Of a DNA stretch of 64,000 nt, positions 35,505 to 44,661 are shown piece by piece. This DNA comes from Candidatus Saccharimonadota bacterium. GTDB taxonomy: Bacteria > Patescibacteriota > Saccharimonadia > Saccharimonadales > Saccharimonadaceae. Below the pieces are notes generated by a model. The model did no database searches, had not been told where the DNA came from, and saw only the letters and a program-made list of their open reading frames with translations. A program made the translations under genes and the position numbers. The DNA is taken from positions 186,001 to 250,000 of the forward strand of contig QJZZ01000003.1 of NCBI GenBank assembly GCA_003246575.1, in the 5' to 3' direction. Position 1 is the first letter of the stretch. Every line of letters starts with the position of its first letter.

Positions 35505-36575
35505 ATGAGAGTTTCCGAAATCCGATTGCGCAACGTGCGCTCATACGATTTGTTTGCCGCCAAACTCAATAGCGAACTCACGCTTCTCCTGGGACGCAAC
35601 GGCACCGGCAAAACCACCCTACTCGAAGGGATCTATTATCTGTGCCAAGGTACCAGTTTCCGCGGTCGTGATCGTGAGATGATCGCCCACGACAGCACTC
35701 GTGCAGAGCTTGCACTCAACCTCCAAGATGGTCAGCTGCGCCGTGCTAGCCTTCAGCAAACCCCAGAGGACACCATCAAAAAGTCATTCACTATCGACGA
35801 CAAAAATTCCCAACGCCTCCTCGCACGTCATCGCTTGCCAATCGTGCTGTTCGAGCCAGACGAGCTTCGTCTCATCAGCAGCTCGCCTGAGCGTCGTCGT
35901 CGTTTCTTTGACGGCATTCTCTCGCGTCTCTATCCCGGCTACGCGACAGTACTCACACGCTACCAGCGTACGCTACTCCAGCGCAATGAGCTCCTCAAAC
36001 GACGCGAAGAAATGCCCGCCAGCACCTGGGAAGATCAGCTGTTCGTGTGGGACCTCAAGTTCGCCGAACTTGCGCTCGAAATCACCCGACAACGCCGTGA
36101 ATTTGCCATGACGAGCAACGCGCAGCTGTCACAGTTGTATTCCCAGATGGCCGACAGCGAGCACCGCGTCATGGTTTCCTATCACTCACCGATCAATGAC
36201 GATAATTACCAGCAACGTCTCCTCGATACGCTTCATCGCGAGCGCATCGCCGATAGCTACCGTGGGTACACAAGTGCCGGGCCCCACCGAGACGATTTTC
36301 TCTTGACGCTCGACGGCCACCTCGCTTCCGAAACAGCCTCACGCGGCGAAATGCGCACCATCATGCTCGCCTACAAGCTGCTCGAGGTAGCGTTGCAGCG
36401 AGAGATATACGACACGCCGCCACTCGTTTTGCTCGATGACGTATTCTCCGAGCTCGACGCCGTACGCGAAAATCGCCTGATGTCAGCCCTCGCAGGCCAC
36501 CAGACAATCATCACTGCGACAGACTTGCGCGATGATCTCAAGTCACGCGCAACCATCATTACTCTCGAAGATTAA
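35505..36575 (+). CDS. recF: DNA replication and repair protein RecF
   Basis: The 356-residue SMC-like ATPase has Walker A LGRNGTGKTTLLEG (about 29-42), the RRRFFDGILSRLYPGY region, TSAGPHRDDFLL and Walker B LVLLDDVFSELD. The signature region reads ASRGEMRTIMLAYKL rather than the commoner SQGQQR form. It loads RecA at gaps. It stands alone here rather than beside dnaA-dnaN, and ends in a terminator that includes its stop codon. Confidence 0.95.
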   Translation: MRVSEIRLRNVRSYDLFAAKLNSELTLLLGRNGTGKTTLLEGIYYLCQGTSFRGRDREMIAHDSTRAELALNLQDGQLRRASLQQTPEDTIKKSFTIDDKNSQRLLARHRLPIVLFEPDELRLISSSPERRRRFFDGILSRLYPGYATVLTRYQRTLLQRNELLKRREEMPASTWEDQLFVWDLKFAELALEITRQRREFAMTSNAQLSQLYSQMADSEHRVMVSYHSPINDDNYQQRLLDTLHRERIADSYRGYTSAGPHRDDFLLTLDGHLASETASRGEMRTIMLAYKLLEVALQREIYDTPPLVLLDDVFSELDAVRENRLMSALAGHQTIITATDLRDDLKSRATIITLED

Positions 36576-36603
36576 AAATCCGCTCTATAGAGAGCGGATT
36601 TTT
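36574..36603. terminator. Bidirectional terminator between recF and tsf
   Basis: A perfect 13-bp inverted repeat (36574-36586 with 36591-36603, loop ATAG), A-rich on one side and T-rich on the other. The recF stop codon overlaps its left edge. It can stop both convergent units. Confidence 0.92.
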
Positions 36604-36623
36604 AATCGATATTGCGGCGACGA

Positions 36624-37223
36624 TTATTCGCTAACGCCGAGTTCGATACGCTTGAATTGGCGAATCACGATGTTTTCACCAAGCTTTGCGATAGATTCAG
36701 TGACGTGGTCACGAACCGTTTTGCTGTCGTCAAGAACGTAGCCTTGGTTCATCAAACACTGTTCAGCAAAGTGCTTCGAAAGCCGACCTTCGACAATCTT
36801 TTCACGCATATCTTCTGGCTTTTTCGCCAGGTCATCGCTTGCCATCAGTTCTGCCTTAACGCGGTCACGCTCTTCGGCAGGAATGTCGTCTTCAGATACG
36901 TAGGTTGGCGCCATTGCAGCGATCTGCATTGCAATTTGGTGTGCGAGTTCTTTGAAGCCTTCGACGCGAGCGACGAAGTCAGTCTCGCAGTTTACTTCAA
37001 CAACAACACCGATACGACCGTCGTGAACATAGCTCTCAACGAGACCAGCACGTGCTTCGCGGTCACCTTTTTTCTGTGCCTTTGTCAGACCTTTTTTGCG
37101 CATTTCTTCGAGCGCTTTGTCAAAATCACCATCAGCCTCAACGAGAGCTTGCTTTGCGTCGGTCAAACCAACACCGGTAAGTTCTTTGAGCTTCTTGATA
37201 TCTTCGATAGTTACAGCCATCAT
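36624..37223 (-). CDS. tsf: Elongation factor Ts (short form)
   Basis: The 199-residue protein has the N-terminal UBA-like domain (LKELTGVGLTDAKQALVEADGDFDKALE), the VEVNCETDFVAR core and a single short dimerisation region, similar in size to the compact Thermus form. It recycles EF-Tu. Two consecutive ATGs (37223 and 37220) follow AAAAGGGG; either may start. Downstream of rpsB, the classical order. Confidence 0.96.
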   Translation of the reverse strand: MMAVTIEDIKKLKELTGVGLTDAKQALVEADGDFDKALEEMRKKGLTKAQKKGDREARAGLVESYVHDGRIGVVVEVNCETDFVARVEGFKELAHQIAMQIAAMAPTYVSEDDIPAEERDRVKAELMASDDLAKKPEDMREKIVEGRLSKHFAEQCLMNQGYVLDDSKTVRDHVTESIAKLGENIVIRQFKRIELGVSE

Positions 37224-37249
37224 TACCCCTTTTGGTATGGTTTAAAATA

Positions 37250-37960
37250 TTATTTAGCTTCAGCAGTTTTTTGTGCAGCGCCCTGACCTTCGCGAACTGC
37301 TTCAACGAAGAGGTCGAGGTAGGCCTGGATTGCCTTAAGGGCGTCGTCGTTACCTGGAATCGCGTAATCAACTGCGCTTGGGTTCGCGTTTGAGTCAACG
37401 ATACCGACAACAGGAATGCCGAGGTTCTTTGCTTCGCGAATTGCGTTCACGTCAACAAGTGTGTCGATAACGACGATAAGACCTGGCTTGCCGCTCAGTT
37501 CTTTGATACCACCGTACTTAGTGTTGAGAGCGTCGATTTCTTCCTGGAAGCGCTGTACTTCAAGCTTGTTGTAGCGCTTTTCGAGCTCACCAGCGGCCAT
37601 GCGCTTTTCGAGATCACGAAGTTTGCGAATCTGACGAGTGATAGTGTCGACGTTGGTCAACATACCGCCGATCCAACGCTCAGTCACAAATGGCTGACCG
37701 CAACTCTCAGCAGCTGCCTGAACAGCGGCCTTAGCCTGCTTCTTGGTGCCGACGAAAAGAACTTTCTTGCCAGCTGCAACCGTCTTGGCCACAACAGGAA
37801 GTGCTACGTCAAATGCCGCAACCGTTTTCTCGAGGTTGATAATGTGGCTGTCACCACGCTTTGAGTGAATGTTGCTGGCCATTTTTGGGTGCCAGCGGCT
37901 AGTTTTGTGCCCGAAATGAGCACCGGCCTCATAGAGGACCTTGATATCGGCGCTTGCCAT
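37250..37960 (-). CDS. rpsB: 30S ribosomal protein S2
   Basis: The 236-residue protein has AGAHFGHKTSRWHPKM, VLFVGTKKQAK, ERWIGGMLTN and the IPVVGIVDSNANP block of uS2. ATG 37960 is preferred over the upstream in-frame start at 37981 because GGGAGAAGGA lies just before it and S2 normally starts with MA-x3-I-K-x-L-x-EAG. First gene of rpsB-tsf, with its own promoter and a structured leader that may sequester this start. Confidence 0.96.
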   Translation of the reverse strand: MASADIKVLYEAGAHFGHKTSRWHPKMASNIHSKRGDSHIINLEKTVAAFDVALPVVAKTVAAGKKVLFVGTKKQAKAAVQAAAESCGQPFVTERWIGGMLTNVDTITRQIRKLRDLEKRMAAGELEKRYNKLEVQRFQEEIDALNTKYGGIKELSGKPGLIVVIDTLVDVNAIREAKNLGIPVVGIVDSNANPSAVDYAIPGNDDALKAIQAYLDLFVEAVREGQGAAQKTAEAK

Positions 37961-38014
37961 GATATCCTTCTCCCTTCGCACTCCGCCCTAGATGATTAGG
38001 ATATCTGCAGAGTG
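37961..38014 (-). promoter_or_regulatory. Candidate pseudoknot in the rpsB mRNA leader
   Basis: Two 8-bp pairings interlock on the minus-strand RNA. CACTCTGC (38014-38007) pairs with GCGGAGTG (37986-37979, one G-U). GATATCCT (38005-37998) pairs with AGGATATC (37968-37961), which ends at the base before the ATG. The order 1-2-1'-2' is an H-type pseudoknot, or two alternative hairpins. The Shine-Dalgarno-like GGGAG lies in the loop. Autogenous control by S2 through the rpsB leader is known in bacteria; its operation here is inference. Confidence 0.55.
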
Positions 38015-38041
38015 TTGCTTCATTAAAAATTTTACTCAGGT

Positions 38042-38083
38042 ATTGTAACCTGTTGACACAAAAAAATCAAGTCATGCTATAGT
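38042..38083. promoter_or_regulatory. Overlapping divergent promoters of rpsB and the Fet4-like gene
   Basis: Minus strand: TTGATT (38065-38070) and TACAAT (38042-38047), 17-base spacer, for rpsB. Plus strand: TTGACA (38053-38058) and TGC-TATAGT (38078-38083), 19-base spacer with extended -10, for the 38090 gene. The elements interdigitate, so the two promoters should compete. Confidence 0.75.
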
Positions 38084-38089
38084 AGTGAC

Positions 38090-38533
38090 ATGAAATCAGT
38101 CTTTCGCTCAGTGTCTAGCAAAGTGTCGGCATGGGCAGGCTCGCCAGCCGTCTTCCTTGGTGCGGTCCTCATTGTCGGGACATGGGCAGGAACCGGCAAT
38201 TACTTCAACTACTCTGATACCTGGCAGCTCGTCATCAATACCGGGACAACGATTGTCACTTTCCTGATGGTGTTCTTGATTCAGAACACGCAAAACCGCG
38301 ATGGCAAGGCCGTTCAGATCAAACTCGACGAACTCATTCGCGCCACCAAGGGTGCCCGTCAGTGGTACGTTGGCCTCGAGGAAATGACAGACGATGAAAT
38401 TGCCGAGCTCAATCATGAGTTTAGCCAAATCGCACACCGCCCCGGCGCGGCACGAGCCCTCAAGAAGCTTCACGAGACCATCGAGGCTGAGCACGCCCAG
38501 CGCAGCCGCCTCCACCTTCCCGGCCGTAAGTAA
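38090..38533 (+). CDS. Low-affinity iron permease (Fet4)-like small membrane protein
   Basis: The 147-residue protein has two membrane helices (about 18-38 and 45-65) and the family block DTWQLVINTGTTIVTFLMVF-LIQNTQNRDGKAVQ followed by KLDELIR, which identifies the low-affinity iron permease family. A cytoplasmic charged tail follows. Whether bacterial members transport iron is not established. The -10 box ends 6 nt before the ATG, so the mRNA should be leaderless. Confidence 0.88.
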   Translation: MKSVFRSVSSKVSAWAGSPAVFLGAVLIVGTWAGTGNYFNYSDTWQLVINTGTTIVTFLMVFLIQNTQNRDGKAVQIKLDELIRATKGARQWYVGLEEMTDDEIAELNHEFSQIAHRPGAARALKKLHETIEAEHAQRSRLHLPGRK

Positions 38534-38537
38534 CCCT

Positions 38538-38566
38538 TTGACTTTTTGCGTCTACTAGCGTACAAT
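38538..38566 (+). promoter_or_regulatory. Promoter of rpmE2
   Basis: TTGACT (38538-38543) and TACAAT (38561-38566) with a 17-base spacer. The start codon follows 10 nt after the -10 box, so the leader is only about 3-4 nt. Confidence 0.75.
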
Positions 38567-38576
38567 TGGGCAAGTT

Positions 38577-38903
38577 ATGAAAAGCAGTATTCACCCACAA
38601 GACTACCGCCCTGTCGTATTTAGCGACGATCAAGCGGGCTTTGCGTTCTTGACACAGTCAACCGCGCAAACGGATGAAACGATTGCATGGGAAGATGGCA
38701 ACACCTACCCACTCGTTAAAGTCCACATCTCAAGCAAATCTCACCCATTCTTTACGGGGGAGGAAAAGATCATCGACACCGAAGGTCGCGTCGACCGCTT
38801 CGCAGCTCGCCAGAAGGCAGCCGAAGAGCGCCGCGCAGCTCTCGCATCGAAGGCAAAGAAGAAGAACGCTCAAAAAGCAGCCAAAACCGAAGACGTAGCT
38901 TAG
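38577..38903 (+). CDS. rpmE2: 50S ribosomal protein L31, type B
   Basis: The 108-residue protein has the type B (cysteine-free) L31 sequence: [17 protein letters not shown] at the start, [21 protein letters not shown], and DTEGRVDRF. It lacks the zinc CxxC of type A. An extra basic, Ala/Lys-rich tail of about 25 residues is present. It forms a bridge between the subunits near the 5S rRNA. It is transcribed alone. Confidence 0.95.
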   Translation: MKSSIHPQDYRPVVFSDDQAGFAFLTQSTAQTDETIAWEDGNTYPLVKVHISSKSHPFFTGEEKIIDTEGRVDRFAARQKAAEERRAALASKAKKKNAQKAAKTEDVA

Positions 38904-38925
38904 TCGCATTTCGCTTCAACCACTC

Positions 38926-38955
38926 ACCTCGCCAGATAATATCGGCGAGGTTTTT
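38926..38955 (+). terminator. Rho-independent terminator of rpmE2
   Basis: ACCTCGCC (38926-38933) pairs with GGCGAGGT (38944-38951), followed by TTTT. Confidence 0.85.
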
Positions 38956-38999
38956 GGATAGATACTCACGCAGCAGATCGCTCGCACGGCCACACGAAC

Positions 39000-39030
39000 A
39001 AAACACCCCTGTTATACCAGGGGTGTTTTT
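39000..39030 (+). terminator. Second terminator upstream of prfA
   Basis: A 12-bp stem (39000-39011 with 39018-39029), loop TTATAC, followed by T. It lies about 50 bp after the rpmE2 terminator and immediately before the prfA -10 box, so it insulates prfA from read-through. Confidence 0.8.
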
Positions 39031-39032
39031 GA

Positions 39033-39038
39033 TATAAT
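39033..39038 (+). promoter_or_regulatory. Extended -10 box of prfA
   Basis: TATAAT preceded by TGA, 11 nt before the prfA ATG. The -35 region would fall inside the terminator hairpin and shows no match, so the promoter appears to rely on the extended -10. Confidence 0.65.
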
Positions 39039-39049
39039 CTAGTATTGAA

Positions 39050-40120
39050 ATGCCTCAGATCAATCTCAATATCACCGAATTAAAGACCGAGAAAGCCGAA
39101 CTCACGGATTTTTTGTCACAACCCGATGCCTACAACGCTCCTGATTTTGGCAGTAAAAATCGTCGGCTCGCAGATCTGACTACCTTGATCGAAAAAGCGA
39201 CTCTCCGTGACACTCTGACAGGCCAACTCCAGGAAGCCAAGGAGCTCTCTGGCGGTGGCGACGAACTGGCAGAGCTCGCAAAGATAGAGATTCCTGAGCT
39301 AGAGACCCAGCTCGCTTCGATTGAGGACGAGCTCTTCATCATGCTGACACCGCGAGACCCCAATGACGACAAAAACGTTATCGTTGAAATCCGTGCCGGC
39401 GCCGGTGGCGACGAAGCTAGCCTGTTTGCAAGCGAGCTCTACCGCATGTATCTTCGCTGGTGCGAAACGAATGGCTTCAAAACCGAAATTATCAGTGAAT
39501 CAGCCAACGAGTCAGGTGGCTACAAGGAAGTTGTCTTCGCCGTCAAGGGCGACGCTGCCTACTCAAAACTCAAATTCGAAGGTGGCGTACACCGCGTCCA
39601 ACGCATCCCAGCTACAGAGAGCCAGGGACGTATCCATACTAGTACCGTCACTGTTGCCGTCTTGCCAGAGGCAGAGGAAGCCGACGTCGAAATCAATGCT
39701 AATGACCTACGTATCGACGTCTACCGCTCGGGTGGACACGGTGGCCAGAGCGTCAACACGACCGACTCAGCCGTTCGCATCACTCACTTGCCTACCGGCA
39801 TGGTTGTGACCAACCAAGACGAGAAGTCCCAGATCAAGAACAAAGAAAAAGCTATGAGCGTGCTCCGCTCTCGCTTGCTTCAGCAGAAGATCGACGAAGA
39901 GCAAGCCAAACTTACCGCCGAACGCCGAAGCCTCGTCGGTACCGGCGATCGCTCAGAAAAAATCCGCACCTACAACTTCCCACAAGACCGCATCACCGAC
40001 CACCGCATCAAATATTCACGTTCGAACATCACTTCTGCGATGAACGGCGATATCGATGACCTTATCGACCACCTCGCTGCCTACGAGCGCGAACTCAAGG
40101 CACAAAACGCCGAAGGCTAA
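39050..40120 (+). CDS. prfA: Peptide chain release factor 1
   Basis: The 356-residue factor has the GGQ motif in [12 protein letters not shown] and the RF1-type anticodon segment [10 protein letters not shown] (PAT, matching P-x-T). It reads UAA/UAG. It is followed 4 nt later by prmC, whose product methylates the GGQ glutamine. Confidence 0.97.
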   Translation: MPQINLNITELKTEKAELTDFLSQPDAYNAPDFGSKNRRLADLTTLIEKATLRDTLTGQLQEAKELSGGGDELAELAKIEIPELETQLASIEDELFIMLTPRDPNDDKNVIVEIRAGAGGDEASLFASELYRMYLRWCETNGFKTEIISESANESGGYKEVVFAVKGDAAYSKLKFEGGVHRVQRIPATESQGRIHTSTVTVAVLPEAEEADVEINANDLRIDVYRSGGHGGQSVNTTDSAVRITHLPTGMVVTNQDEKSQIKNKEKAMSVLRSRLLQQKIDEEQAKLTAERRSLVGTGDRSEKIRTYNFPQDRITDHRIKYSRSNITSAMNGDIDDLIDHLAAYERELKAQNAEG

Positions 40121-40124
40121 TACT

Positions 40125-40931
40125 TTGACGATCGCAACATGGCTCCAAGAGACAAGTGCGCAGTTCGCCAATGCACTCATCCCCTCGGCTGGCCTAGATG
40201 CCGAGATACTTCTTGCGCACACTCTCAACAAGCCGCGCACGTGGCTCCGCGCACACCCTGACGATGAGCTAGACGGTCGACGCGCCAATATTGCCGATGC
40301 TCGCGCACAGCTCCGTCTCGAGCGCGTGCCTATCGCCTATATCATTGGCCATAAAGAATTTTATGGCCGACGGTTTTTCGTCACACCCGACACGCTCATT
40401 CCTCGACCAGAATCAGAACATATACTCGAGCTCCTCGACGCCTACCTACCAGCTACGGCGAAACAGCTCGTTGATATTGGCACCGGCAGCGGTTGTCTCG
40501 GTATTACCACCAAGCTCGAACACCCAGAGCTAACCGTCACGCTCGTCGATGTTAGCAAGCAGGCGCTCAAAATCGCTAAAAATAATGCTGCGTCGCTCGA
40601 CGCTAACGTTCGAATCCTTGAAAGTAATCTTCTCGACAGCTACCCGCTTCATCCTGACGTGATTATCGCCAACCTCCCCTATGTCGATCAGTTATGGACC
40701 GATCAATCGCCAGAATTGAAGAACGAGCCTTCTCTCGCTCTATATGCCGATGATGGTGGACTTGCACTTATCAAAGAACTCATCATGCAGGCCGCCTCGT
40801 CACTTCGAGAGGGCGGTCTACTGCTTCTCGAGGCAGACCCGCGCCAGTTCGACGCAATTGTTGCGTTCGCAGCCGAGCACAGCTACACCCATCTCGAATC
40901 AAGCGGCTTTGTCGTCGCACTTACGCGCTAG
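40125..40931 (+). CDS. prmC: Release factor glutamine methyltransferase
   Basis: The 268-residue SAM-dependent enzyme has an N-terminal helical domain (about 1-75), the IGHKEFYGRRFFVTP region, SAM-binding VDIGTGSGCLGI and catalytic NLPY. It methylates RF1 and RF2. The frame is open to 40056 inside prfA, but TTG 40125 gives the normal MTIATWLQ-type N-terminus and starts 4 nt after prfA. Its stop interlocks with that of convergent htrA. Confidence 0.94.
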   Translation: MTIATWLQETSAQFANALIPSAGLDAEILLAHTLNKPRTWLRAHPDDELDGRRANIADARAQLRLERVPIAYIIGHKEFYGRRFFVTPDTLIPRPESEHILELLDAYLPATAKQLVDIGTGSGCLGITTKLEHPELTVTLVDVSKQALKIAKNNAASLDANVRILESNLLDSYPLHPDVIIANLPYVDQLWTDQSPELKNEPSLALYADDGGLALIKELIMQAASSLREGGLLLLEADPRQFDAIVAFAAEHSYTHLESSGFVVALTR

Positions 40932-42109
40932 CTAGAGTACGCAGCCAACGTAACGCTCAGCGTCTTCGTTTCTGTGCCGCGCACAATCGTTAATTCGATT
41001 GTATCGCCAGGCGAATATTCAGCAATAAGGCTTGAAACACCGCCGCGAGCACCCACTTCAATACCGTTGACCTTCATAACTACGTCTCCACTTTTCAAGC
41101 CTGCTGTATCCGCAGGACTACCCGACACCACCGCCTCTTCGCCCGTATCTGCATATACGTATGCACCCGTCGCCACCGATAGATTATGCTGCTTAGCGAC
41201 AGCTGCGTTGACCGGTACATACCGCACACCGAGATACGCATGCTTTGGAGTTGTACTTCCTGCCAGTACCTGACTCAGCATACCCTTCACTGCATTGATT
41301 GGAATAGCGAACCCAATCCCCTCTGCGTCAGCTGCAATTGCTGTATTAATTCCGATCACCTGGCCGCTCGTGTTCAGGAGCGGACCGCCAGAATTCCCTG
41401 GATTAATTGCCGCATCTGTCTGCAGGAGATCCGTGAGCGTCTCAACCGATGAACCTGCTTGCGCCGAAATCGGACGACCAGTACCAGAAATAATTCCGCT
41501 TGTCACCGTATTTTGATATTGCCCCAGCGAGTTGCCGATCGCAATCACTTGTTGACCGACGCGAATTGTCGTCGAATCTCCAAGCTCAGCCACTGGCAAG
41601 CCAGATGCATCAGGAATCTTCAGGAACGCAATGTCATTCATTGGATCCGTCGCTACGACTTCAACTTTATCGTACGTCGTGCCGTCAGCAAGAACAACAC
41701 TTACCGTCGTCGCGTTATCGATAACATGCTTGTTCGTTAATATCGTGCCATCGCTACTGACAATAATTCCAGACCCCGCGCCTTCCTGCGTGCGCGTTCC
41801 GTAGAAGTAGCTATTTGCCGTCACTGTCGTCAAAACCGACACTACCGTCGGTGAGGATTTCGTCACGACCGCCCCAATTGTCGTTTCTTCGGTAGTTGCA
41901 ACTGCGTTACCATCATTCGCAAGGACTTTATGCTCAGCAGTTACCTGCTCACTCCCCGATGTAAGCTGCTCATACGTTAACACGCCGCCTATTCCTACGC
42001 CCACACAAGCGAGGCACACTACGATGCCGACTATCATCTTCTTGATAGCGGGAATATTCCGTTTTGGTTTGTGAGAAGACAGCTTCTTTTCAGAGTGCTC
42101 TTCAGGCAT
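40928..42109 (-). CDS. HtrA/DegP-type serine protease, membrane-anchored
   Basis: The 393-residue protein has a short basic cytoplasmic tail and one anchor helix (about 25-47). A trypsin-like domain follows with His in TNKHVID, Asp in DPMNDIAF and Ser in GNSGGPL, then a single C-terminal PDZ domain (about 295-385, GLKSGDVVMKVNG). All catalytic residues are intact. Its role is quality control of proteins outside the membrane. Stop codons of this gene and prmC interlock (CTAG). Confidence 0.95.
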   Translation of the reverse strand: MPEEHSEKKLSSHKPKRNIPAIKKMIVGIVVCLACVGVGIGGVLTYEQLTSGSEQVTAEHKVLANDGNAVATTEETTIGAVVTKSSPTVVSVLTTVTANSYFYGTRTQEGAGSGIIVSSDGTILTNKHVIDNATTVSVVLADGTTYDKVEVVATDPMNDIAFLKIPDASGLPVAELGDSTTIRVGQQVIAIGNSLGQYQNTVTSGIISGTGRPISAQAGSSVETLTDLLQTDAAINPGNSGGPLLNTSGQVIGINTAIAADAEGIGFAIPINAVKGMLSQVLAGSTTPKHAYLGVRYVPVNAAVAKQHNLSVATGAYVYADTGEEAVVSGSPADTAGLKSGDVVMKVNGIEVGARGGVSSLIAEYSPGDTIELTIVRGTETKTLSVTLAAYSS

Positions 42110-42139
42110 CGCGTTCCTACCCTTTCGCGTTATGAGATA

Positions 42140-42922
42140 TTAGAGTCCGTTTGCCGCAGTGAGTCTACTAAAGAACAGTACCAAAATCGCGATCAATAAG
42201 GTCGCAAACACAAATGGCAACACGAGATCACTGCGGCGGACCGCACCATGCGCATGACGGCTCGCCAAGCCGCGCTCAGTCACAAAACCGAGCAGCGTTA
42301 CTATCAATGCTAGCTGTGAAAGCTTAAGATCACCTGAGTTTGGAAGTTGGTATGCAAACAACCAGCTATACGAAAACCATCCAAGCTCAGCCACAAATAA
42401 CGCCCATACGAGACTGAAAAATGCCGTCATCGGTGTTTCATAGTGCAACAATACATGCCGGGCACTCGCATATCCGATTACCCAAATACCAGCAACAAAC
42501 ACGAGAGCGTCCTGCCCGTACGCTAGCATCGAAACTGAGGTAATTCCAAGGAATAACGCAATGCCCGCCTGCGCAACGACATATATGTGCTTCGAACGTG
42601 GCTTAATGAATAGGAGCCAGATGACATACCCGATCGTGAGAGCAATTTGCAGCCATAGTTCACCCGAGGCAGCGTACAAAAACAGTACGTGGCTAATACC
42701 GACAATCGCATCAACGCTATTCGCCAATACGTTCTGCCTCCAAAACCGAGGACGGACCGCAAATACTCGCCATTTTCCGAGCAAAATAATCAAGAGTGGC
42801 AGCCAAACGTTCTCTGTGGAGATTGTAATGACAAAAATAGCAATCGCAAGGCCCACATTGAGGCCTATATAGGCAACATCACTGAGGCGCGAGCGTCGTC
42901 GGTGTAGTTTCAGTAACTCCAT
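42140..42922 (-). CDS. Polytopic membrane protein of unknown function
   Basis: The 260-residue protein has about eight predicted membrane helices, a basic N-terminus (KLHRRRSRLSD) and no recognised motif. It lies 31 nt upstream of the htrA gene and 21 nt downstream of the LCP gene, all on the minus strand. It has its own TGG-TATACT extended -10 box 11 nt before the ATG (42934-42939). I do not know its function. Confidence 0.75.
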   Translation of the reverse strand: MELLKLHRRRSRLSDVAYIGLNVGLAIAIFVITISTENVWLPLLIILLGKWRVFAVRPRFWRQNVLANSVDAIVGISHVLFLYAASGELWLQIALTIGYVIWLLFIKPRSKHIYVVAQAGIALFLGITSVSMLAYGQDALVFVAGIWVIGYASARHVLLHYETPMTAFFSLVWALFVAELGWFSYSWLFAYQLPNSGDLKLSQLALIVTLLGFVTERGLASRHAHGAVRRSDLVLPFVFATLLIAILVLFFSRLTAANGL

Positions 42923-42942
42923 AGCTACCCTTCAGTATACCA

Positions 42943-44565
42943 TCAATTGCCCTGATCGGTCGCACCGACTATGAGCACAATATCAACACCAGTCGGCACA
43001 GCGAAAGGCGGCGTGTCAGTTGAAGGTACTACGCCATACGCGTCAGCAAGCTTCGCGAGTGTTTGCGGCTTTGCACCGTCACTAACGTCATAGAGCACAT
43101 AGCTCGTATAACTCGTTGTGTCAGCATTTCGTACCGCAGTAACTACGTACCCCTCCTCTTCAAGCGCGTCTGCAGTCTTTTGAGCCAAGCCGTATGTGCT
43201 CGTGCCATTATATACACCAATTCCAGCAGCCTCACGTACCACAGGATCACTACTTAGCTGCTGCGCCAAATAACCCTGAAGCGTCGTAAAGTCATAAAAG
43301 CCATCGCTTGAGCGCACAATCGACGCGCCGCTAACGGTGTCGTTCGTAAAGACCGCAGGCGTAGCATCGACAAGGCTCAGAGATGTTATGCTTTCGGTTG
43401 GAATATCAGAGCCAAGTTTCATCAACGTACGAATCTCGGACGTATCGAAGTTGGTGCGAAGGTTCGCTCCGAGCGCGTCAAGAAGGCTTGTGACCGTACC
43501 GATATTAGTAAGCGTACCGACACTAAGCGCCTTCTCTTTTAGAGCGACGGCAATCTTTTGCTGGTTGATCTCACGATCGTAGTTTGAGCGTGACAGACCG
43601 TAGGTTGGTGCCACATCACCACGTGCACGTGCCAGTGCAAGCGCGTGTTCGCCATCAAGGTGATGAACGCCGTTGTCGTACTTCACGTAGTAGCACGTAT
43701 ATTTACACTTCCAGTCAAAGTTCCTATCAAGGATACCGCCGGCGCTAACTGGATCACTCTGGATATCAACATCAACCCCGCCAACAGCATCCACCACATC
43801 CACGACTACGCCGTAGTTAACGTGTACATAGTACTGAACATCGAGCCCCATTGCCGTCTTAAGGACGCCCCTCAATGCATCAGTACCGGCAGTCTCATCT
43901 TTACCTTCATTGGAGTAGCATTGGTACAGCGCGTTAATCCTGCCTTCGTATCCTGCGGCGCATGCGCGACCATACTTCACCCACAGATCGCGAGGAATAC
44001 TGAATGTATACGCGTTGTTCTCATTTTGATCGAGACTGATAATCATGATCGAATCGGTCAGCCACGCACCCGGGTGTGTTCCGCCTTCATCATCTTCACT
44101 CGTACCGAATACAACGATGTTTGTTCGGCCGTTTTCGTCTTGCTTGAGCGGTTGTGATTGTACAAGTCCGAGAATATTTCCCTTGAACACAGACCCACTC
44201 GCCATCAAGAATTTTGCGCCAACATATCCACCGACAGCCAATCCTGCGATGAGTATGAATAGAAAGATACGTCCAATTAGCTTCTTTTTGCTCAGAGGTT
44301 TGCGCTGATGATGTCGCTTCTTTTTTGGCTCCTCCGGCTGAAACTCAATCTCATTGAGTGACGCGTCGATCACGTCACGGGTGAGCCCGCCCTCGGACTG
44401 AGGCGCAAGCGCAGACCCCTTAAGTTCACGCTCGTCTCGAGCATGTGAAAGGCTGCTGTCTTTGAACGATGGCGTCAGTCCGCTTTCCTGCGCAACGTCT
44501 TGTCGGCCGCCGATAGAACGACGTGGAACGAAACCATCCATGCTCGCATTGTTTTTCTTGACCAT
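42943..44565 (-). CDS. LytR-CpsA-Psr (LCP) family protein with LytR_C domain
   Basis: The 540-residue protein has a long charged cytoplasmic N-terminus (about 1-95), one anchor helix (about 98-118) and an LCP catalytic domain (about 145-385). That domain includes TDSIMIISLD, SIPRDLWV, VDAVGGVDVD, HHLDGEHALALARAR and an RSNYDREINQQKI block. A C-terminal LytR_C domain (about 440-535) follows. LCP enzymes transfer glycopolymers from undecaprenyl carriers to peptidoglycan or proteins. The -10 box TATACT lies 7 nt before the ATG, divergent from lepB. Confidence 0.93.
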   Translation of the reverse strand: MVKKNNASMDGFVPRRSIGGRQDVAQESGLTPSFKDSSLSHARDERELKGSALAPQSEGGLTRDVIDASLNEIEFQPEEPKKKRHHQRKPLSKKKLIGRIFLFILIAGLAVGGYVGAKFLMASGSVFKGNILGLVQSQPLKQDENGRTNIVVFGTSEDDEGGTHPGAWLTDSIMIISLDQNENNAYTFSIPRDLWVKYGRACAAGYEGRINALYQCYSNEGKDETAGTDALRGVLKTAMGLDVQYYVHVNYGVVVDVVDAVGGVDVDIQSDPVSAGGILDRNFDWKCKYTCYYVKYDNGVHHLDGEHALALARARGDVAPTYGLSRSNYDREINQQKIAVALKEKALSVGTLTNIGTVTSLLDALGANLRTNFDTSEIRTLMKLGSDIPTESITSLSLVDATPAVFTNDTVSGASIVRSSDGFYDFTTLQGYLAQQLSSDPVVREAAGIGVYNGTSTYGLAQKTADALEEEGYVVTAVRNADTTSYTSYVLYDVSDGAKPQTLAKLADAYGVVPSTDTPPFAVPTGVDIVLIVGATDQGN

Positions 44566-44572
44566 TTTTACC

Positions 44573-44653
44573 AGTATACACTATTTTTGCCCCAATACCT
44601 TGGTTGCGGTTGTGTTTTTAACCTGGTATTTTTAGGTGTTTTTGCTGTATAGT
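44573..44653. promoter_or_regulatory. Divergent promoters of the LCP gene and lepB
   Basis: Minus strand TATACT (44573-44578) ends 7 nt before the LCP gene ATG. Plus strand TATAGT (44648-44653) ends 8 nt before the lepB ATG. About 70 bp of AT-rich sequence lies between them. Both transcripts are predicted leaderless. Confidence 0.65.
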
Positions 44654-44661
44654 GAGGGGCA

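Noticed and set aside
40608-40640. tRNA-like GTTCGAATCC segment
   Set aside because: It lies inside prmC codons and has no cloverleaf arms around it; no tRNA gene was found in the window.
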